Assembly (NCBI GenBank): GCA_037042915.1
Contig: CM073201.1
Coordinates: 620,001 to 684,000, forward strand
DNA: 64,000 nt
Reading direction: 5' to 3'
DNA from: Auricularia sp. M13
Lineage: Eukaryota > Basidiomycota > Agaricomycetes > Auriculariales > Auriculariaceae
Below, piece by piece: positions 1 through 11,511 of this stretch (position 1 is its first letter; every line of letters starts with the position of its first letter). A program made the position numbers and the translations under genes. The notes beneath the pieces are model-generated. The model did not search any database, was not told the origin of the DNA, and was given only the letters and a program-made list of their open reading frames with translations.

Positions 1-602
1 CCCTCGTTGGCGGGCGCCAGGGCGATATCGAGCTGGGGCATGGCGTCCAGGATGGCACTGCAGCGCACGCAGGGCAAGGGCGGGGGCGGGGCGGGGGCGG
101 CGTTGCGATGACGGAAGCAATGGGGACGGGCATCATCACCAGACAGCGCGATGACCAAGACAACGGGCAGAAACAAAGAAAGAAAAAAAGTAAGTAAAAG
201 TAAGAAAAAAAGGCGACAAGGAGTCTGCGCACCGCATGGACTGGATGGTGTTGGAAAAGATAATTTCCTTGTAGGCATCCCGCTCCTGGTCGTTGTAGCC
301 GCCGTGGTGGATGAGCTTCATCTGCTTGAGCACTGTCGACTGCAGCAGGGCGTCAGCGGGGCTGCACAGACGGGGATACGAGGACAGAGCCGACCTTGCC
401 GGACTCGCCAGCGCCGAGCAGCAGCATTTTGATCTCGTTCTTGGCCATGAGCCGGTCGCGCTTGAGCTGGTTCTCGATCTCGTCATTGCCTGCAGCAGCC
501 GCGGCGACGATGAGGGCTCCGGCGGCGACGAGCAGAGTGTAAGAGCAGGTACGCACGGGCCTTGGCCTCCTCGTCAATATTTGCGCTCTGGCAGCAGCCC
601 AT
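1..602 (-). CDS. Heterotrimeric G protein alpha subunit, 5' part (runs off the left edge)
   Basis: Canonical G-alpha, the GTP-binding switch that couples seven-helix receptors to cAMP or MAPK signalling at the plasma membrane. Exons read on the minus strand: 602-557, 489-395, 339-233 and 57-1 (continues outside). The N-terminus MGCCQSANIDEEAKAR carries the Gly2 myristoylation and Cys3 palmitoylation signal. The alpha-N helix NDEIENQLKRDR follows, then the P-loop GAGESGK joined across an intron to STVLKQMKLIHHGGY. The stretch AILDAMPQLDIALAP of the helical domain is the last part visible. Introns are 67, 55 and 175 nt with GT-AG ends. The frame stays open over all junctions and matches fungal Gpa1-type subunits closely. 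The GTPase switch and guanine-specificity motifs lie outside the window, so the subgroup cannot be fixed. Confidence 0.93.
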
Positions 603-3529
603 GCTGGTCTTGTTTTCCGGGGGGTAATGGGGGGTGGGAGGAGAAGGAGGTCAAGAGGCGCCGGCGGAGTCGGGGGGAGGGAAACGAACGGCAAGGGGCG
701 TCGGCGACGGACGGGGGGACGGCGGGGGCGGGAGAGCTCGAACGGGCTCGGGGAAGGGTGCAGAGCCTGATGCCGCCCAAACACGCAACAACTATACACT
801 CCGACCGCCCGCCTCTATATTGACCCCGCCCAGGCCCCCCACTACTTAGTCCCGCTCGCTCGCTCCTCCCGCACTCCAGACAGGGGCCCCCCTCGCGCGA
901 TCTCCGAGCGGACGCCGCTCCTCCCGCCCCCGCCCCGTTCTCATTGCTGCTCAGCAGATGATGCCCGCCGGATCACGCTGCGAGCCGCCATGGCGACGCC
1001 GACGTGCGTCTCACTCTGACTCTGACTCTGCGTGTCTCAGGTGCCACCTCCCCCCTCCACGCCCCCACATCCACTAGTGCGTCCCAGCCCAGCAACGATC
1101 GGGTCCCCTCCATGGCCAATACTTACTGTATTGTGCCGCTCGGCAGAACTCGTTGCATTTTCCCAGTCCCAGTCTCTGCCCTTCGCCGCGGCCACTGCAT
1201 TATCCGAGTCTCGCGCCCAGGCCCACTCCCATAAGTAATCCCAATCAGCCGTGCCTCGTCCTAAGTAGCGCCGTCGTCACGCATCAGCAGCATCTCCGCG
1301 TTGTCCCACGCCCCTAACCGTCGTTTGGGCCCAGCGCCCAGATTCCCGACGCGTAGCGTCGCGACAGCACTGCGATCTACGCGCACTAGACGTACTATTG
1401 CACTGTAATAATTACCCGCGCTTGCACTTGCACCGCGTCATCTAATATCCCACCACCCACCACCCTCTCAGTCAGTCTAAGGCTTGTTTTAAATTCGCGA
1501 CTCGTCTCCTGTCAGCTCAGTATCAGCCTTCGTACTCGCTGACTGACTCATCGCAATGGTATCCATCGCATCGAATCGACAGCGCCAAACTGAGGCGCTC
1601 GCCGCTCTCAGTCGGTGCAGCACTAGCGGCACTGGTATCATGCGGCTCGGTGCAAAGCACCTCAGACTCCACGATGCCGCTCGCCAATTAGCTACAGTAC
1701 CGGTATACCTTAGCGCGAAATGGGGTCCAGGGCTCTGAATCTGATGTCCCTGAGCCCTTAGTCTTAAACTTTCCAATTCCAGTGCCTGTCCGCCACCGTA
1801 ACTGTGAATCCGGGATACTCCACTGTCCTGTCCAGGGGCGCACTTTGAATGCGCCCGGTCAGTCTTTCTTTTTGCCACTTCCCGCAAATTTGGACTTGGG
1901 ATGTTCGACTTTGACTCTTGACTCTTGAGCGTCCCGAAGGTCGGGACGGGGGATCCAGGTCTCTGACTCGGAGAAGTTTGCATCGGTATCGTTCACACAC
2001 AGTGGACGTCGCTTGACGTTTGACTGCTCCGGACACTGACAACTGACGTCGAAATCGATGACAGAATGTGCAGGGTCGGGACCCGTTGCAGTGAGATATA
2101 AATGCGAGTCCAGCATCTGGGCCTGTCACTGCATGCGTAGAATATGTATAAAGGAAGCTTGTCAATGTCAGCCCTCAGGGTGGAAGCCCCAACTTAGACT
2201 TAAACTTGGGTCTGACTGAAGCTAGGTAGACGTGAATCCGCGCGGCACCTCAGGGCTTGATTACAGTACTCATGACTGTATTTGGCAATTGAATAAATTC
2301 GAAAGCACGGTAGCTGCTGCCAATGGCCACGAGGGGACCGACTCGGATATCGGGCACTGGTAGCTGCCAGAAATCTAAATCTAAATCTGACACGACGAGG
2401 CCGCACTCACAAAGCTTCGCAGGACGATACTGTATGATTGACCCCCTTGGCACTCGATCTCGATAGCAGGCTCCTTCCGAGTCAGCCTGAGATCATAGTC
2501 ACTGGCAGAAGAGACGTCCATCGATATCGTGAGTAACGAGCCTGATCATGAGCAGTGCGAGTCGCCGAGAATCTGAATTTACATATAGGCTATAGCGTAA
2601 ACGCGGCGAAGAATTCAAGTCTTAGGTTGATCAAATCTCGCCGACGGAGGAACAGAGTACAGACGTTGATGAGTGCGTGGCGCGGCAGACATCCTAAGTT
2701 TACTAAGTAGTATCCCGGCCAGCCTGAGCGCGCGTTCACGATCAGGAGCCAGGGCATTGCGCGTTCGGTGCGCCTCCACAAGCACCGACCAATTGCTGAG
2801 GCCCATGCGAGACGATATCCAGCCCATGGGTCGAGATACTGTGGTATCAAGGTATATTAGGAGGATTGGGGGATGGCACTCTGGCCGGGGCTCGCCTTGA
2901 CGCTGCCAGTGCGGGCCTATATACTATATAGCATGCTCGACTGGCGCTCCCTGACGCGCGTGGCAGGACGCGACGCATTGTGCATCATGTAGGCCGGAAG
3001 ATTCGCGCAGGTGGCGATTCGGGAAGAATGGGTGGGGTGTCATTTGATATAAGTAATGAAGTGCGCGGGCTCGGAGACTGAACCACTTGAAGCAGGGCGA
3101 CGTTCCACTCGCCGTGCTAGCTTCTGCAGTGAGCGAGTGCATCAGTGCTAGCTCTTTGAGTTGAGTGAATCTACTGTAGGTGAACAATCCATCACGATCG
3201 ATGCAAGCCTTCAGCTCGGAACGCAAGCCGAAGTTGTAATACAGGACCGATGGACACCGTATGCCAGCCGCTCATTGAGTCATAGAGTTGGTGATAGTAT
3301 CTGCGCGGGGACGCGGGAGAAGTTTCCAGATGGGAATCGGAGGAGTTGAGCCCAAAAGAGGCAAGCCGCGTACGCGTGAACAGTGCGAAGGACTCGACAC
3401 ACAGTGACATGAGCAGCCCCGGAGTAGCCTGGGCTCATGTGGATGGCGCCGGAGGTATGCTCGGCGTTCATGACGTGGCCAATGATAACAGATCGTACAA
3501 CGTTACTTATGGGAAGACGAAGGAAGCAT
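603..3529. other. Long gene-free interval upstream of G-alpha
   Basis: No recognisable coding region. The first 300 bases are CT/GC-rich and presumably hold the G-alpha promoter and 5' leader. Reading frames up to 164 codons occur, but they overlap on both strands, have no family signature and show no coherent exon structure. Short direct repetitions of GACTC/CTGAC-type words are seen around 1000-2500. No inverted-repeat termini were found. Confidence 0.5.
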
Positions 3530-3712
3530 CGCAAATTCGAACGCCGCTCAGCAGGCTTAGTCCGACGGTCTTCCACATCGCCTGGTCAAACAGTTTGAAG
3601 CTTTCTTGGCGCTCAACGTCTTATTGTCGACCCAGAACGACTTTATAGATGGCCCATAAGGATTTTTACCCCTCCGAAACCTCAGACGGCTCGAATGTCC
3701 TGTGTTGTGTCG

Positions 3713-4949
3713 TCCTCTGATAGGGCTTTGTGTAGAATTCCGGCCGACTTGTAAACACGTTTTAAACGGTTTACCGGAAACTGCCGGTGTTTACAAACAT
3801 GTTTAGAAACTACCGGAGGCATAATGCTACAACAGCCTCGACAGGCAACCTGCCATGGCCAATCCTTCCCTTCTCACTTGTAGCACTATTCTACATCACT
3901 CAGGTGTCTTAGCAAACTAGTTTCTGCAGTTGGTGACAAGGGGAGATGGGTAGGTGCTCTGATCAGTCTGTCCTATTCAGGTGCTGGTGACTGGCAGGCC
4001 ATCACTGTCTGTAGCCAGCCTGCTTCAAAGCTTGACATTAAGGGCAAGGTCTGACAGTAACGCCCAGGGCCCTGAGCCAGTCTCTGTCCGATAATCCGGA
4101 GCCTTTTAAAAAGCCTCCGAGGTTTCTAAATTCAGCAGCGGCCGGCCTTGCCGGCAAACACCTTGCTTGAATGCAAGTATGTAGTCAAACTTGATAATCG
4201 ACCATAATTTGATGCTTCTTGCTTGTGTGACAAGAGAGAGCCTGAGAGAGCATAGCCTGGCCTCTCGTTGCACCAGATGCACTTCCACAGTGAGCATTGA
4301 ATGTGTGAGCTCGCATGGTTCATTCTTTTGGCAATTGGCCATCTGGCTCATTCAATCCAGAATGAACACAACGGACGAGCGGTATGTAGTGTCTACAAGC
4401 TTTGGATCCAGAGACTCAGCAAGCGCTGAGACTTGTTGAACTTGGACAATCGATACAAATTAGATCTTGAATTTGCCGGTGTTGTAGGCCAAGCTCGTTA
4501 AAACACTTGTTTATGGCGACTCCCATGTTACGTTTGAGGGTACTGTATTTCCCTTGGGTGGAGCGTTGGTGTTGTTCATGCAGCATAAATGCGATTGTCT
4601 TCGTAGATAGGACGGCAATAAGTATTGGAGAGTATCGTTTGACGGGATAACAGGGAGGGCGTATTCATACTTTAAATGCAGCTTTCATCCGTAGGAACCT
4701 CATTGGGGTGAGTGTGCTAGACAAGGCCATAGCGGGAGTCGAACCCGGGGCCGCCAGGGGGCATGGTCAGACGCGTTAGCCAAGTAAGCCGGATCAGTGT
4801 GGAAACGTTGGCGCCATTTTGACCCGGGAGAGACCTTTCAAGCAAGGTGACAGGTGGGTTTGAGGACTACCGGTTTAAAACACGTTTAAAACACCACGTT
4901 TACAAACATGTTTCTAAACATTGAGGCGACACAAAGCCCTATCCTCTGA
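3713..4949. mobile_element. Non-autonomous hAT-like DNA transposon with 8-bp target duplication
   Basis: The element spans 3721-4941 (1221 bp). It starts TAGGGCTTTGTGTAG and its other end reads TAGGGCTTTGTGTCG on the minus strand, giving a 13-bp perfect terminal inverted repeat. It is flanked by a perfect direct repeat TCCTCTGA (3713-3720 and 4942-4949). An 8-bp duplication and TAGGG/CAGGG-type ends are hallmarks of the hAT superfamily. Subterminal words built on GTTTACAAACATGTTT recur near both ends. No transposase frame is present. It lies about 370 bp upstream of the first amine oxidase start codon, and the paralogous promoter keeps the empty site (7816-7823). Confidence 0.88.
4725..4800 (-). 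other. tRNA-derived (SINE-like) sequence inside the hAT element
   Basis: On the minus strand the words TTGGCTAACGCGTCTGAC (like a tRNA A box) and GGGTTCGACTCCCGC (like a B box and T arm) are correctly spaced for a tRNA. The acceptor stem does not pair and the anticodon arm is poor. I read it as a tRNA pseudogene or SINE head, not a functional tRNA. Confidence 0.45.
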
Positions 4950-5315
4950 CGCGGGGCAGCTTGGCTGGAAACTCTGACACCTTGTCCAGGCCCATCGGCG
5001 CACGACTGCGTCTGTCTGAGGGATCTGCCCTCAGGACCGGAGGTCCCGTACGGCATTATTTGAATACGCGCCGCTTCGCAGTCGTGGCCCAGCATTCAAT
5101 CTCGGAGCTCGCCGTGCTGCTGTTCCGGCCTTCCTACGTCGTTCAAGGTGCCTTGCGCGGCCAGTTGCCAGAAAACCCAATGTCGGGGCGCTTGCTGCTG
5201 GTTCGACTCGATAGACACGCGCGGTGGTTGCACTTGCGAGCGCGGATCTGGGGCGTTGACCCGTACATATAGAGCCCATACCGATGTTCCTACTGCCCCA
5301 GAGCCTTGACGGACC

Positions 5316-7448
5316 ATGTCGAGCCCCCTTCCCGCTCTTCCTAGCTTCCCTCATGATGGATCCGAGGTCACTAGCTTTCGCGCTCTCCACGCGCGGCACA
5401 CTCTCGCGAAGCACATCAATGGGCTGTCATCAGACCTGATCAGAGACCTCCCGCCGTTGGCTCCTCCCGCTACAGAGCTTCGCTACGCTGACCTTCACTT
5501 CCCCGCTGGTTCTCCCGTTCCCATTGCTGAAGCGCGCATTCATGTGGGCGTTGTTGGCGCTGGCGCTGCTGGCTTGTATGCCGGCATGATACTCGACCAC
5601 TTTAAAGACAAGTTCAGCTACGAGATTCTCGAAGCGAACCCAACCCGCGTCGGCGGTCGGCTCTACACGCACAAATTCCCTGGCGGTCAGCCGAATGATT
5701 ACTACGTTCGTGTCATCCCACAGTTTCCCGATGCTTGCTCACTACCTGACTTACTAGGATGTCGGCGCGATGCGTTTTCCGCACCTTCCATTCATGACGC
5801 GCACGCTCAATCTTCTCAAGAGACTAGGCATCAAAACGATCCCCTATATCCTTTCGCTCCCGCAGAGCCTCAACCTCTTCAACAACATAACACTGACGAA
5901 TGCGGAGATCGACGGGCAGGTGGATCCCTTTCGCACACGCGTTCCTGGCGTCGACAAAAGCTCCTCGGAGATGGAGAGCGCGCAGCTAGGAGGCTTCAAG
6001 GAACAGCTCGCGCGGGACTTTGACGCCGGCTGGAACGACCTCGTGGACAATTACGACGAGTATTCGGTCCGCGCATATATGATTTACCATGGTACAAACG
6101 GCATCAAGTATTCAAACCAAGTACATTGTCGCCACACGCTCGCTTAAGCGTCTCTGAAAGATTTATAGGTCGTCGATTATCTAGAGACCTTCGAGACAGG
6201 GTCGGGCCTCTACGATCAAGCATTGACCGAGGCTATCCTGGACTCCATCATGTTCGGCTACCCGCATCCACCTGGGGAGGAGACCGAGTGGTCTTGCGTG
6301 CAGTGAGTCTCACATAGCAACCATTGTTCTCTCTCTCTCTCTCTCAGTGTCAGGTTGCTGACATGCGCTTCAACGTAGAGGAGGAACGGAACAGATCGCA
6401 AAGAGAATGAAGGATTCTCTGACCGGCCCTGTTCACGCCGGCAAGCGAGTTACCGCCCTCTCGTTCGACGATCCCAAAGCGCCTGCGGCCGTGCGAGTCG
6501 CAGTGGCCGGCGAGAACACTCCGCGCACTTACCAGCACGTCATCAGCACGTTGCCCTTCGGCTGTCTTCGCTCCGTCGACACCAGTGCGTTCTCCTTCTC
6601 GTGGCCTCTGCAGCAAGCTATCCGGATGATCCACTACGACGGACCGACAAAGGTCGGCATCCAGTTCTCGTCCCGCTGGTGGGAAGCGCCGCCGCTTAAC
6701 CAATTCGGCGGCTCGTCACGCACGGATCGTCCTACACGCGTCGTGGTCTATCCGTCGTATGGAATCAACCAGACTGCTGGCGCTACTATGCTCGTCAGTT
6801 ATACGTGGGGGCAAGACGCCCTTCGCATTGGCTCCCTTGTTCGCGGCCGGAACAGCAGCGCCGAGGCGCGGCTCATCGACCTCATTCTCGACGACCTCGC
6901 AGCTATCCACTCCGTCGACAAGTCGATACTCGAAAGTCTCATGGTCGATTATCACGCATTCTATTGGTATGACAACGAGTTTTCAGTCGGTTCGTTTACG
7001 TTCTTCTCTGGTCGGTTTCTATTCCGCTGACGATTTGACCCACAGGGGGCATTGCCAAGTTTGGTCCAGGTCAATTTGCGACTCTTTTCCCTGAAGTCAC
7101 GAAGCCCTACCATGGGATGTTTCATTTTGCTGGGGAGGCCACCAGCGTCCACCATGGGTGCGTAGAATGCTCCATCCGAGCCCTTGCCACTTTCTGATAT
7201 CGTTGGGCAGTTGGCTCAACGGAGCACTCAACAGTGCCTATCGCGCGGTCAAGGAAATTGTCAGTGTCCGCAAGCATCATGCAGGCCGTCATGTCTGTAC
7301 TCACCCAGGATTTCTCTAGCTAGTGCAATACGACGACAAGAACCACACCCTCGTCAAGAAGTTGGAGAAGAATTTTGGCAAGCTGGACGAAATTGACGAC
7401 GACGCGCTCAAGCTTCAGGTCCGCCTCGGTCGCCACCGATCTCAGTGA
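5316..7448 (+). CDS. Flavin-containing amine oxidase, copy A
   Basis: FAD-dependent oxidase of the flavin amine oxidase / L-amino-acid oxidase family, which oxidatively deaminates amines or amino acids and releases H2O2. Exons: 5316-5705, 5758-6120, 6169-6302, 6379-6989, 7046-7157, 7211-7259, 7320-7448, encoding 595 aa. The dinucleotide-binding motif GAGAAG (residues 81-86) is followed by the ribose-binding acid in YEILEAN and by RVGGRLYTH. DYYDVGAMRFP and the C-terminal FAD motif FHFAGEATSVHHGW are intact. No signal peptide is apparent. The neighbour at 8308-10429 is its tandem paralogue with the same seven-exon layout. The copy A C-terminus ends RSQ, because small indels shift the frame where copy B reads on to PANA. 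The substrate cannot be deduced. Confidence 0.9.
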
Positions 7449-8255
7449 ATCCTGCCAACGCATAACTGTAGACCAATCCGAGTGCCATGTCTAGTACGCA
7501 GAATTGAGCGTTCAATGTCACAAGATAAATTGAACTGGGTGGATTTTGAGCACAAAGGAAACGACCTCAGGGAGAAATAACAAGACAGCACTGGAAATGG
7601 TCCTTGTTGGGGCTTCGTGAGGGGGACCGTCGCAAATTCGAACCCCGCTCGGCAGGCTGCCGCTCAGTCCGTCTTCCACATCGCCTGCTCAAACAGTTTG
7701 AAGCTTGCTGGGCGCTCAAATTCTCCCTGTCGACTCAAAATGACTCGCTAGATGGTCTAGGATAGTATGTATCACTCCAAAACCTCAGACTGCTCGAATT
7801 TTCAGTGTTGTATCGACTTCTGGCGCTGGGTGTGCCTCATCGAGGTCGGTTTGCTCACCGGGAACTCTGACACCCGGTTACGGCCTGAGGCCAGATGGCG
7901 CGCGCCAAAGCGCAACTATACTGGACTCGTCTGTTTGTGGGCTCTGCGCGCAGGACTAGGGTTCTCATTTGCTACTGGCCCATCACGTTACCATCTGTGC
8001 ACGCGGCGTTTCGCTGTGCTGGCTGGACACCTCAGCTAGACTAGGGGTGGCTGACCAGACTGACCAGCCCCGCACTATATCGGCGCGCTACATGCTGCTT
8101 CTTGCCCTTCAGACGTCATTCAAGGTGTCCCGTGCCTCCGATTGCCAGCAAAACCGAATGTCGCAGCGCTTAGTGCAGGTTTCATGTTTTCGAAGGACAA
8201 GAGGCACACGCGATCGTGATCTTCGGCAGCGGCGCGACTTGGGCTGAAGGATCTG

Positions 8256-8263
8256 TATAAATA
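8256..8263 (+). promoter_or_regulatory. TATA box of amine oxidase copy B
   Basis: TATAAATA lies 45 bp upstream of the start codon at 8308. The homologous place in copy A (about 5264-5272) reads TACATATAG, a weaker match, so the two promoters may differ in strength. Confidence 0.55.
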
Positions 8264-8307
8264 CTGTATACAGCTACGTTGCTCCCTCACCAGAGCTTTG
8301 GCCGAAC

Positions 8308-10429
8308 ATGTCCGCTCCCTTTCCCCCGCTTCCCAAGCTTCCTCAGAATGACCCGGAGGTCACTAGCTTTCGCGCTCTCCATGCGCGACACACTCTCAGG
8401 AAGCATCTCGACGGCCTCGCCCCCGAAGTGACGAGAGATCTCCCGCCGCTTGTCGCCAGCGCTCCCCCGGATGATCAGCCTATCATCCCTGGAAGCTCCG
8501 CCCTTTGTGCAGACACGCGTATCCAGGTGGGCATTATTGGCGCCGGTGCGGCTGGCCTGTATGCCGGCATGATACTCGAAATCTTCGCGGACAAGTTCAG
8601 CTACGAGATTCTCGAAGCGAACCCGCGTCGCGTCGGTGGTCGGCTGTACACGCATAAATTTCCCGATGGTCAGCCGAATGACTACTACGTTGGTAGCTGT
8701 CTATTAGTGTCCCCGATGCTTGCTTACTGCCAAGCAGGATGTCGGTGCCATGCGTTTCCCGTACATTCGGTTTATGAGGCGCACGTTCGATCTCTTTCAT
8801 AGGCTGGGCATCGAGCCTATCCCTTATGTTCTTGCACTCCCGCAGAACCTCAACCTCTTCAATGGCAAAGTTCTGACAAATGCCGAGATCGAGGGGAGGG
8901 TGGATCCCTTTGGTACCCATGTTCCTGGCGTCAATGATAGCTCGTCGGCTATGGTGAACGTGCAGATCGGGGGTTTCAAGGACCAGCTGGCAAGGAACTT
9001 TGCGGCCGGTTGGGAGGAGCTCATGAAATTCGACGAATATTCAACGCGAGCCTATATGCTTTTCCAGGGGAGCAATGGGGTCACATATTCGAACCGAGTA
9101 CGTTGCTACCATCGCTGCGCTTCAAGCTTCGCTGAAATATGCATAGGTTATCGATTATCTGGAGACCTTCGGATCGGCGTCGAACCTCTATGACCAGGCA
9201 TTGACGGAGACCGTCATGGACTCAATGGACTTTGACTACCCGCATGAACCTGGGACTGAGATCCAATGGTATTGCATCCAGTGAGTCTTAGGTGGCGCTG
9301 TCCTCCTTGACGATAGTAATTAACATCGGACTTGATAGAGGGGGGGCAGAGCAGATCGCAGAGCGGATGAAGTCTAAATTGACCGGAGAACCTGTGCTGC
9401 CTGGCAAGAGGGTAACCGCCCTATCTCTCGATGACACCAAGGCTCCGACTGCCGTCCAAGTTGCTGTTGCCGGGGAGGACAATCTACGCACATACCAGCA
9501 CGTCATTACCACATTGCCCTTCGGCTGTCTTCGGACCGTCGATACCAGCGCGTGTGCATTCTCGTGGGAACTGCAGGAAGCGCTCCGGATGCTGCACTAT
9601 GACGCATCTACCAAGGTTGCCATCCAGTTTTCGTCCCGGTGGTGGGAGGAAAAGGCTCTCAACCAGCTTGGCGGCGTGTCGAGCACGGATCGTCCAACAC
9701 GCGTCGTGGTCTACCCGTCGTATGGTATGGGCCAGACGACTGGTGCCACCATGATTGTCAGTTATACGTGGTCGCAGGATGCGCTTCGTCTTGGTGCTCT
9801 TGTTCGCGGGCACGACAACAGCGCCGAGGCCATACTCATTGACCTCATTCTCAACGATCTCGCGGCTATCCACTCCGTTGACAAGTCGATGCTCGAGAGT
9901 CTCATGGTCGATTACCACGCGTTTAATTGGTATGACGATGAGTTCTCAGCAGGTTAGTTATAATTACTTCCTTATAATGCCATTGACTCCTAACGGTCTG
10001 GGATACAGGTGCATTTGCCCTGTTTGGCCCTGGTCAATTTGCCACACTTTATCCCAAAGTCACTCGACCCTGGCACGGAAGGATTCACTTTGCCGGAGAG
10101 GCTACCAGCGTTCACCATGCGTATGTGACTTTCTTCTCGAATAATATCGCCTCAGCATAGACTGACATCTTGGCCAGTTGGCTTGTCGGATCACTCAACA
10201 GCGCTTATCGCGCCGTCAAGGAAATTGTCAGTATCACTGAGTATCTCGCCCGCCATCATGCTTGTGCTCATAATACTTTCTCTAGCTTGTTCAATACGAC
10301 GACGAGAATCATACGCTTGTCCAAAAGTTGGAGGAGAATTTTGAAAAGCTGGACGAAATTGACGACGAATCACTGAAGCTCCAGGTCCGCCTGGGACGTC
10401 ACCGCTCTGGAATACCTGCCAACGCATAA
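8308..10429 (+). CDS. Flavin-containing amine oxidase, copy B
   Basis: Tandem paralogue of the upstream oxidase with the same fold and presumed FAD-dependent amine or amino-acid oxidation. Exons: 8308-8688, 8738-9097, 9147-9280, 9339-9952, 10009-10120, 10178-10226, 10286-10429, encoding 597 aa. Key motifs: GAGAAGLYAGM for FAD binding, EANPRRVGGRLY, DYYDVGAMRFP, and FAGEATSVHHAWLVGSLNS at the C-terminal flavin site. All intron positions equal those in copy A. The C-terminus reads RSGIPANA, probably the ancestral end. The N-terminal 70 residues before the Rossmann motif are Pro-rich and the most diverged part. It may be cytosolic, since no secretion signal is visible. Confidence 0.9.
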
Positions 10430-10753
10430 CTGTAACATCGTATCCGAATCCTATATCGAGATTCAGACCTTTTGAGCATGCAATATCTCAAGGCTCGTCT
10501 GAACTGGGTGGATTTCGGGCACAAAAGTCTCATACAAGTACATTCGTACATGGCAGCAGGGAGAGACATCAAGACAGCACTAGAAATTGTTCATGCTGGA
10601 GATGAGTGAGCTGCTGATTGTGCGCAACAGGCGCCAGCTAATTTTCCCCGACTCACATGAGTTTTCCTCATCGGACTTTCGCCTTCGGGTTAACGTTTTC
10701 TTCTGGCACCAGATCAGGATTCTCAGGAATCTTGGGTGGACTTAGGATCGTCT

Positions 10754-11283
10754 TTAGACGAGGCACTGCACTCTCACCTCTTCTGTACCCTTCGTCTTAT
10801 CCTTCCTCAATTTGGCGAGAATGCGGCTCCGGGGAGCGGGTACTGCGTCCTTGGAGACAGATTCCTCAGTGGCATCCGATGTTGCTGGCGCATTTTCTGC
10901 CTTGGCTTCGCGCCCACGCGCCAATGCCTGTGGACAGTCAGAAGCAAGTCAAAAGTTAAGAGAGCTGTCAGCACCTCTTTCGCAGTACGGAAAGCGTCTT
11001 TTGCTGAGACATTTATATTCATGGTGGTCTGCCAGAACGAGCAGCAATGCGTGAGAAGACATCGAAACGACTCTGTCAAGCTTGCACGAACCTCGCCGCG
11101 CTCAGCACGCTGAGCCTCTCGCGCTGCCCGCCGCGCCTCACGCGCTTCCTTCCATTTGTCCAGTCGCTCTCTGACGCTCACGCGTGGGCGCATGTATATG
11201 TAAGTCCCCACAGTCGCGCCCGAACCAAGCGCGAACCAGAAAAGCCGACTGCGCATGGGGTTTCTGCGGTACGCCAGCTCCAT
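10754..11283 (-). CDS. Small membrane-anchored protein of unknown function
   Basis: Not assigned to a family. Exons on the minus strand: 11283-11092, 11028-10975, 10927-10754, encoding 139 aa with open frame across both junctions. The N-terminus MELAYRRNPMRSR precedes one predicted transmembrane segment (about residues 14-31, FWFALGSGATVGTYIYM). A strongly charged helix follows (KWKEAREARRAAREAQRAER), then an Ala/Lys/Glu-rich tail ending EEVRVQCLV. This looks like a single-anchor protein with a cytosolic coiled coil, perhaps in a mitochondrial or ER membrane. A TATA-like TATATAG at 11338-11344 lies upstream. Confidence 0.7.
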
Positions 11284-11511
11284 GGGTGATAGGGAGGTAG
11301 TGGGAGCGATGCCAACGTCGCTTCGACGCCCGCCAGTCTATATAGGAACCCTTTCTGGCGCGTAACAGCTTCCAGACGCGCGCGGCAGAACGCGACGCGT
11401 CATGCGGCCGGCACACGCGACGCGAACTCCGCAGCTGTTGGGCGAACATGGGTTGCAACTGGACGCGAAGAGCGTTTCATTACGTATTACGAAGTGCTAC
11501 AGGCGGGGAGT

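Larger units (their letters stand above)
3530..7630 (+). repeat. Tandem duplication unit, copy A (promoter + amine oxidase)
   Basis: The segment beginning at TCGCAAATTCGAAC (3529) is homologous to the segment beginning at 7630, through promoter, all seven exons, introns and the 3' flank (for example CTGGGTGGATTT occurs in both). Without the 1.2 kb transposon in copy A, the unit is about 2.9 kb. The copies are in direct orientation and abut at about 7630. Divergence is clear in introns and flanks, so the duplication is not very recent. Confidence 0.85.
7631..10610 (+). repeat. Tandem duplication unit, copy B
   Basis: Second unit of the amine oxidase duplication. It begins CGCAAATTCGAACC, just as copy A begins at 3530. 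The promoter part (7631-8307) aligns with 3530-5315 once the transposon is removed; the word AACTCTGACACC is shared at 4971 and 7862. The 3' flank keeps AAGACAGCACT as in copy A. The right boundary is approximate. Confidence 0.82.

Noticed and set aside
1489-1983. 164-codon minus-strand open frame
   Set aside because: Overlapped by frames on both strands, no family motif, no splice context; likely chance.
4725-4800. Functional tRNA gene
   Set aside because: A- and B-box-like words are present but the acceptor stem does not pair and the anticodon arm is poor.
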